DNA of 64,000 nt, taken from positions 1 through 64,000 of the forward strand of contig URHY01000001.1 in NCBI GenBank assembly GCA_900547815.1. The letters are read 5' to 3'. The position numbers were made by a program, and so were the translations under genes. Origin of the DNA: an uncultured Solobacterium sp. GTDB lineage: Bacteria > Bacillota_I > Bacilli_A > Erysipelotrichales > Erysipelotrichaceae. Positions 59,624 through 64,000 of the stretch are shown here, one piece after another. Positions within the stretch are counted from its first letter, which is position 1. Every line of letters begins with the position of its first letter. The notes below the pieces were generated by a model. The model did not search any database, had not been told where the DNA came from, and saw nothing but the letters and a program-made list of their open reading frames with translations.

Positions 59624-60877
59624 TTATTCCTCTTCGTTTAACAAATGGAATTTTTCAAAGATATAGAATAGTAAAGACATGATCATTCCTGTGATACAAG
59701 CAAGTACCATTCCTGATAAGGAAATATTTCCTAAGTGAATTGTTACTCCACTTAATCCAACAACGAATACAACGGATGTTAAGATCATGTTTACGCTTTT
59801 TCCATAATCGACTTTTTGGTCGACTAGAATTCTTAATCCACTGGTACCAATCATACCATATAGTAAGAAGCTAATTCCACCGATAACTGGATTTGGGATT
59901 GTTTGAATCAATGCGGATAATGGACCAATGAATGAACAGATGATGGATAGGATGGCAGCTCCGGCAATAACTTGTACGCTATATACGCCAGTAATCGCCA
60001 TAACTCCAATGTTTTCTCCGTAAGTTGTAGTTGGAACAGATCCAATTAAACCTGATATCATTGTTGAGAAGTTATCTGCGAATAAAGAGCGGTGTAGTCC
60101 TGGATCTTCAATTAAGTTTCTTCCTACAACTTCACCTGTAACGATTTGGTGACCAATGTGTTCAGATGCGATAACTAATAATACGGGAAGCATCATTAGA
60201 ATGGCATCCATACTGAATTTTGGTGCTTGGAAGTTTGGAATTGAGATAAAGCTTGCCTGAAGGACTGGAGTAAAGTCAACAATACCTACGGCAACAGCAG
60301 TTAAATATCCTGTAACTACGGCAATCAAGATTGGGATAACGCTTAAGAATTTTTTGAAGCATACACTTCCAATTACGGCCATACCTAGTGTAACCGCAAA
60401 AACAATCACGTTTTTAGGGTCGATGTTATCACCTAGAATTCCAGCTGTATTTGCAGCCGATGAAGATAATTCTAGACCAATTAATGCAACAACAGGTCCC
60501 ATTGCAGCAGATGGAAGTACGATATCAATCCATTTTGTTCCAAATTTCTTGATGATCATTGCCAATAAACATCCGCAAAAACCTACCGCAACAAATCCAC
60601 CACATGCGTATGGATATCCAAATTTTGCGATAATGATATTTGCGGGAGCAATGAAGGCGAAGCTACTTCCTAAATAGGCTGGTGCTTTTCCTTTTGTGAT
60701 AAAAATAAACAACAATGTTCCGATACCATTCATGAATAGTACGATAGCTGGGTTAATACTGAATAAGAATGGTACTAATACACTGGCTCCAAACATTGCG
60801 AACATGTGTTGAATACTTAATGGTATCAGCAGATTTGCGGGTACTTTTTCTTCAACTTGAATAATTCGTTTTGCCAT
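59624..60877 (-). CDS. uraA: Uracil permease (NCS2 family)
   Basis: 417 residues with about 12-14 membrane helices. SIQHMFAMFGASVLVPFL, GSSFAFIAPANIIIAKFG, ASEHIGHQIVTGEVVGRNL and TTTYGENIGVMAITG are uracil-transporter signatures. It is monocistronic and starts with AGGAGGAG upstream. No PyrR-type attenuator is visible in the short upstream gap. Confidence 0.9.
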   Translation of the reverse strand: MAKRIIQVEEKVPANLLIPLSIQHMFAMFGASVLVPFLFSINPAIVLFMNGIGTLLFIFITKGKAPAYLGSSFAFIAPANIIIAKFGYPYACGGFVAVGFCGCLLAMIIKKFGTKWIDIVLPSAAMGPVVALIGLELSSSAANTAGILGDNIDPKNVIVFAVTLGMAVIGSVCFKKFLSVIPILIAVVTGYLTAVAVGIVDFTPVLQASFISIPNFQAPKFSMDAILMMLPVLLVIASEHIGHQIVTGEVVGRNLIEDPGLHRSLFADNFSTMISGLIGSVPTTTYGENIGVMAITGVYSVQVIAGAAILSIICSFIGPLSALIQTIPNPVIGGISFLLYGMIGTSGLRILVDQKVDYGKSVNMILTSVVFVVGLSGVTIHLGNISLSGMVLACITGMIMSLLFYIFEKFHLLNEEE

Positions 60878-60968
60878 GAAAAATATTCTCCTCCTAAAAT
60901 ATACCTTAACTTTTATACCACATTTTAATGGATTATGAAACTAATTTAGGCTATAATTATTAGGTAGT

Positions 60969-61045
60969 GCGCCTGTAGCTCAACTGGATAGAGTATCAGA
61001 TTCCGATTCTGGCGGTTGCAGGTTCGAGACCTGTCAGGCGCACCA
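60969..61045 (+). tRNA. tRNA-Arg (anticodon CCG)
   Basis: 77 nt. Acceptor GCGCCTG/CAGGCGC, D-arm AGCTC..GAGT, anticodon stem TCAGA/TCTGG with loop TTCCGAT (anticodon CCG), T-arm GCAGG-TTCGAGA-CCTGT, and encoded CCA. Confidence 0.95.
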
Positions 61046-61057
61046 TTTAGGTGAAAT

Positions 61058-61684
61058 ATGGAAACAATACTTTTTGATTTAGATGATACATTAATTGAAT
61101 CGATGCACGTATGGGAAGATGCCATCATTCGTTTATTTAAAAAGATGGATTTGTATATGAGTATGGAAGAGGCTCGTCAAATCTTTTTTACAATGAAATT
61201 TTCGGAAGTTTTAACATACATTAAAGAAAGATTTCATACTAAACAAGATGAAGCTTGGATGTTCAATGAAGTAAATGAAGATGTCTTGAATCAATATGCG
61301 TATCATATTGAGGCAAAGAAGGGTGCTTTAGATTATATAAAGAAGTGTGCTTCAGAAAATAAAAAGATGGCTGTATTAACATCAAACACAAGAGCATTAT
61401 CTGAAAAAGTATTAGATCGACTTGGTATGTTGGGATATATGGAAAATGTATATTCTGCCGATGAATTGAAGATGTCAAAAAGAGAAGTGGATATCTATGA
61501 GTATGTATTGAAGGATTTAAATACAACTGCAGAAAGTGCGATTGTATTTGAGGATTCGATGTATGCGATCAATACAGCTCGATCATTAAATATTGAGTGT
61601 ATTGGTTTAGTAAATCCAAACAATCAGAAGGTGTTTGAAAAAAACCATGTAAAAACAATCGTTGATTTTACAGAATTGTGTTAA
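61058..61684 (+). CDS. HAD-superfamily hydrolase (subfamily IA)
   Basis: 208 residues. FDLDDTLIESM (catalytic Asp and +2 Asp), MAVLTSNTRA, K(R)EVDIYEYVL and VFEDSMYAINTA are the phosphoglycolate-phosphatase/beta-phosphoglucomutase-like motifs. It begins 13 bases after the tRNA. Substrate unknown. Confidence 0.85.
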   Translation: METILFDLDDTLIESMHVWEDAIIRLFKKMDLYMSMEEARQIFFTMKFSEVLTYIKERFHTKQDEAWMFNEVNEDVLNQYAYHIEAKKGALDYIKKCASENKKMAVLTSNTRALSEKVLDRLGMLGYMENVYSADELKMSKREVDIYEYVLKDLNTTAESAIVFEDSMYAINTARSLNIECIGLVNPNNQKVFEKNHVKTIVDFTELC

Positions 61685-61695
61685 AATCAGGATAT

Positions 61696-61735
61696 GTCCC
61701 AGTAGCTCAGTTGGATAGAGCATTCGCCTCCTAAG
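61696..61735 (+). pseudogene. tRNA-Arg(CCU) 5' half, scar 1
   Basis: GTCCCAG acceptor strand, complete D-arm (GCTCAGTTGGATAGAGC) and anticodon stem-loop up to CTCCTAAG, then unrelated sequence. It breaks at the 3' side of the anticodon loop. Confidence 0.7.
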
Positions 61736-61781
61736 AGTTAAAAATGATTGGCTAGAACTGTAAAAATTGAATAGAAAATAT

Positions 61782-61820
61782 GCCTCCGTAGCTCAGTGGA
61801 TAGAGCGTCGGTTTCCTAAG
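61782..61820 (+). pseudogene. tRNA-Arg-like 5' half, scar 2
   Basis: GCCTCCG acceptor-like strand, D-arm GCTCAGTGGATAGAGC and TTTCCTAAG anticodon loop, then unrelated sequence. It breaks at the same point as scar 1. Confidence 0.65.
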
Positions 61821-61855
61821 CAAGAGGCAAAAACTTGTGGTATTATCTTTTATAT

Positions 61856-61932
61856 ATTTCGGTAGCTCAGCTGGATAGAGCATCCGCCTCCTAAGCGGAA
61901 GGTCGTGGGTCCGAATCCCATCCGGAATACCA
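61856..61932 (+). tRNA. tRNA-Arg (anticodon CCU)
   Basis: 77 nt. Acceptor ATTTCGG/CCGGAAT (one G-T pair), D-arm GCTC..GAGC, anticodon stem TCCGC/GCGGA with loop CTCCTAA (CCU), T-arm GTGGG-TCCGAAT-CCCAT, encoded CCA. It marks the boundary of the downstream integrative element. Confidence 0.92.
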
Positions 61933-61947
61933 TTTTAGCCTTTATTT

Positions 61948-61970
61948 AAGCGGTTTTTCCGCTTTTTTAT
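61948..61970 (+). terminator. Terminator after tRNA-Arg(CCU)
   Basis: AAGCGG and CCGCTT around TTTTT, followed by TTTTT. Confidence 0.85.
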
Positions 61971-62050
61971 TTTTTTGTAATGACCTTTTATAGCATTCAG
62001 AATTTTCAGCTCAGATGGTAAAAATGATTAAAATTTCTCTGCATCAGATT

Positions 62051-62084
62051 AGTTCGGATGACCGGTTTCAATCCGAACTTTTTT
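62051..62084 (+). terminator. Second terminator-like hairpin in element D
   Basis: AGTTCGGAT (62051-62059) and ATCCGAACT (62071-62079), then TTTTT. Confidence 0.7.
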
Positions 62085-62101
62085 ACATCATTTTTAGGGT
62101 C

Positions 62102-62130
62102 ATCTAATGGATTTCTAATGCTATCTAATA
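62102..62130. repeat. Arm-like direct repeats (TCTAATG) of element D
   Basis: ATCTAATG (62102-62109), TTCTAATG (62113-62120) and ATCTAATA (62123-62130), spaced 11 and 10 bases, between the tRNA and the integrase gene. Same geometry as the repeats at the ends of element A, but different sequence. Confidence 0.55.
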
Positions 62131-62185
62131 AAACCCTACGGCACTAGGCGCACCAGGCGATATGTCACGAATTCTAATATAGTGT

Positions 62186-63538
62186 TTAATCACCTCCCAA
62201 AGTAGCAATTAATAGCTGCAATAATTCGGGATCCTGCTTTATTTTTTCCAAGACCTGATCTATATCAACTTTCTTACTTGCCTGGGGAACTTCGACATAG
62301 TTTTCCATGTTTTGTTTATAGAAACTATCTTCAAACTTTTGCGCATTTACTCTTCGATCTTCATCTAAAATATGACTATATAAATCCATAACCATATCAG
62401 CTTGAGAATGGCCGGTGTCTCCTTGTGTTGCTTTTATATCTCCATTATTCAGTTTTAATTTATAGGTTGTACTTGTATGACGTAAGGAATGAAATACAAC
62501 ATGGGGAAGTCCGGCTTCTTTTTCTAATTTTGATAAGCCTTTACGAATAACACTTCCATCGCATGGAATACCGTTTGGCTGACATATCACAAGATTGTAA
62601 TTATGATATTTATCCCCGTAAGCTTCTTTGTATTTATTTTGTTCTTCTTTCCACTGTTTCAAAAAACAAGCCAATGTGTTTGGTAACCAGATTTTTCGAA
62701 CACTACTATCTGTTTTAGGAGTTTTTAAAACCAGTCTTGTTGCGTTTTTTCTTTCTTCGAATTGTGGAAAGATGAATAGTACATCTTTGTTATTCAGTTT
62801 TTCCAGTGCATCTGTACGTGCTCTTTCTAACTGCTGCTTTATATAAATATGTGTATCGTTATTTGAAAAATCATCATCACTGATATGCACATTATCCCAA
62901 GTAAGACCGAGTACTTCTCCAATTCTTAAAGAACAGGCAAATGCAAGTTGAATGGCAATCGAAAGTTTTGGATCTTCACAAACTTCAAGAGCTTTGGCAA
63001 TCTGATTAGCTGTCCATATTTCACGCTTTTCATATTCATGTTTGGGTGTGTCAACTTTTAAGAATGGATTATTTTGAATATATTCCCATTTAACAGCTAC
63101 GTTAAATGTGCAACGCAAAACTCTATGAATCTCTGCGATAACCCTGCTAGATACTTTTCCGGTTTTCATTGTATTTTCACTTTCTTTAAGATTTGCATAA
63201 TATTGTTCAATCGTTATTGGACGAATTTCATCTAATTTATAGTGCCCTAGATACGGTGAAATATAAGCTTTAAATAATGCTGTATTCTTTTCCATAGTGG
63301 ATATTGACCATTTGTTACATCCATAAAGATCTACATACGTTGGCCAAAACTCATTTAAAGTCGTTGTACTTGGTGCAATGAATGTTCGATCCGCTTGTTG
63401 AAGTTCAACTTCGGCTTTTCTCTTTCTTGCTTCTCTTAACGTCCTGAAAGATTCCCACTTTTGCTTTACTTTTCCATATTTATCTGTGTAATAGTAAATT
63501 ACATTGTATTTATCCTTTCGTTTTTGTATCGATGCCAT
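62186..63538 (-). CDS. Tyrosine integrase of element D
   Basis: 450 residues from ATG 63538, directly after the previous gene's stop; an upstream TTG start (63556) overlaps that gene. N-terminal arm-binding domain (MASIQKRKDKYNVIYYYTDKYG), SAM-like domain (~65-165), and a catalytic domain with SLRIGEV (Arg), SLRHTS (Arg of H-x-x-R), GHSQADM (His) and LYSHIL (Tyr). Intact. Points toward tRNA-Arg(CCU), its likely target. Confidence 0.9.
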   Translation of the reverse strand: MASIQKRKDKYNVIYYYTDKYGKVKQKWESFRTLREARKRKAEVELQQADRTFIAPSTTTLNEFWPTYVDLYGCNKWSISTMEKNTALFKAYISPYLGHYKLDEIRPITIEQYYANLKESENTMKTGKVSSRVIAEIHRVLRCTFNVAVKWEYIQNNPFLKVDTPKHEYEKREIWTANQIAKALEVCEDPKLSIAIQLAFACSLRIGEVLGLTWDNVHISDDDFSNNDTHIYIKQQLERARTDALEKLNNKDVLFIFPQFEERKNATRLVLKTPKTDSSVRKIWLPNTLACFLKQWKEEQNKYKEAYGDKYHNYNLVICQPNGIPCDGSVIRKGLSKLEKEAGLPHVVFHSLRHTSTTYKLKLNNGDIKATQGDTGHSQADMVMDLYSHILDEDRRVNAQKFEDSFYKQNMENYVEVPQASKKVDIDQVLEKIKQDPELLQLLIATLGGD

Positions 63539-63539
63539 C

Positions 63540-64000
63540 TTATTCACCACTTTCAATTTCTAATAGTTTCATCAATAACTTTTTACGGATATTTTTGTCC
63601 TCACTAAGCTGTCTGACTAAATCTACCGCATCTTTTTTATCTTTATCAGGCAATTCTTTTTTCATTTGATTTGAAAATTCGGAGTTGATTTTCGCTGTTT
63701 TTTCTTTGGCAGTTAAACCAGAATAGCTAAAGGGAATATCATTGTGTTCATAATAATAAATATCCCTATAAGATCTTCCATCTGGTGCAACTTTCCCGGA
63801 AAAGAATTTCAATCCTGCTAGTGTATGTCTTGGAAGATCCAAAGCGCATGTTGTTTGATTTAAATGTTTAAGCAATAAACGATCATCATATGGACTGATT
63901 CCAAAAGTTGTAAACATCAATGCATCAGGACTTGTATCAAACTGGAATATGTCTTTAGAACGTTTTTTCCAGTTTTGTAACAATTCATACAGAGTACGTG
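63540..64000 (-). CDS. Unknown element D protein (partial, N-terminus outside window)
   Basis: At least 152 residues; the frame stays open to the window edge (upstream residues read RTLYELLQNWKKR), so the true start is beyond 64000. Contains DRLLLKHLNQTTCALDLPRHTL and a charged helical C-terminus (KDAVDLVRQLSEDKNIRKKLLMKLLEIESGE). It immediately precedes the integrase and is presumably cotranscribed. Not recognised. Confidence 0.55.
   Translation of the reverse strand, partial: RTLYELLQNWKKRSKDIFQFDTSPDALMFTTFGISPYDDRLLLKHLNQTTCALDLPRHTLAGLKFFSGKVAPDGRSYRDIYYYEHNDIPFSYSGLTAKEKTAKINSEFSNQMKKELPDKDKKDAVDLVRQLSEDKNIRKKLLMKLLEIESGE

Larger units (their letters stand above)
61933..64000 (-). mobile_element. 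Integrative element D at tRNA-Arg(CCU) (partial)
   Basis: Begins at the intact tRNA and runs off the window: terminators, arm-like repeats, an integrase pointing at the tRNA and an unknown gene upstream of it. Confidence 0.7.

Overview
The window is a low-GC Firmicutes chromosome segment. The ribosomal-protein order (rplQ end, ECF transporter genes, truA, rplM, rpsI), the style of the UlaG/UlaA and tRNA genes, and the many gut-type integrative elements suggest an Erysipelotrichaceae-like gut commensal; the family-level placement is an inference from gene content only.

Layout. (1) 1-6166 is conserved core: the rplQ tail, an O-methyltransferase, a small membrane or lipoprotein, ecfA1-ecfA2-ecfT-truA-PHP phosphatase, then rplM-rpsI behind a strong promoter and a leader. 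(2) 6166 to about 34000 looks like a tandem array of integrative elements stacked on the 3' end of rpsI. Copies of the last bases of rpsI (CTAAACGT core) recur at 6152, 14858 and 32027, and short direct repeats with an 11-bp period, resembling integrase arm sites, lie just inside the proposed ends. Element A (6166-14867) is a phage-satellite-like unit: divergent repressor/Cro pair, primase-helicase, an iteron-like origin, small orphan genes, a tyrosine integrase, a minor-capsid/toxin-like fusion, YjcQ, and two copies of an 83-nt structured RNA that each have their own promoter and terminator. Element B (14868-32039) is partly decayed: a DUF4143 ATPase, an integrase remnant of the same family as A's, a broken CwlT-like hydrolase, two Rgg-like HTH/TPR regulators with identical upstream DNA, relics that look like radical-SAM maturase N-termini, and three ABC systems of the bacteriocin immunity/export type. 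Element C (32040 to about 34000) carries an AbiF-like HEPN protein, its HTH partner and a hairpin-rich non-coding stretch.

(3) 34152-44911 is core again: GT2-GtrA, YitT, the aroB-aroC-aroA-tyrA operon for chorismate and prephenate-to-tyrosine flow, an HD-domain pseudogene, a hydrolase, an Ltp lipoprotein, a membrane Ser/Thr kinase divergent from a small regulator, a DeoR regulator and a TPR-like membrane protein. (4) 45125-53648 is an L-ascorbate (ula) operon: lactonase, PTS IIA/IIC/IIB, a beta-propeller-like protein, UlaF, UlaE, split transketolase and a HAD phosphatase; UlaD is not seen. (5) 53674-57587 is a cysteine/methionine block: cysK behind a leader encoding a tiny Cys-Cys peptide, metA, metY and an Rrf2 regulator. 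(6) 57656-61684 holds HAD, DUF308, DJ-1, uracil-permease and tRNA-Arg(CCG) genes. (7) 61696-64000 shows two truncated tRNA-Arg 5' halves, an intact tRNA-Arg(CCU), and the start of another integrative element with its integrase, running off the window.

All assignments come from reading the sequence and translated proteins; no database search was run.
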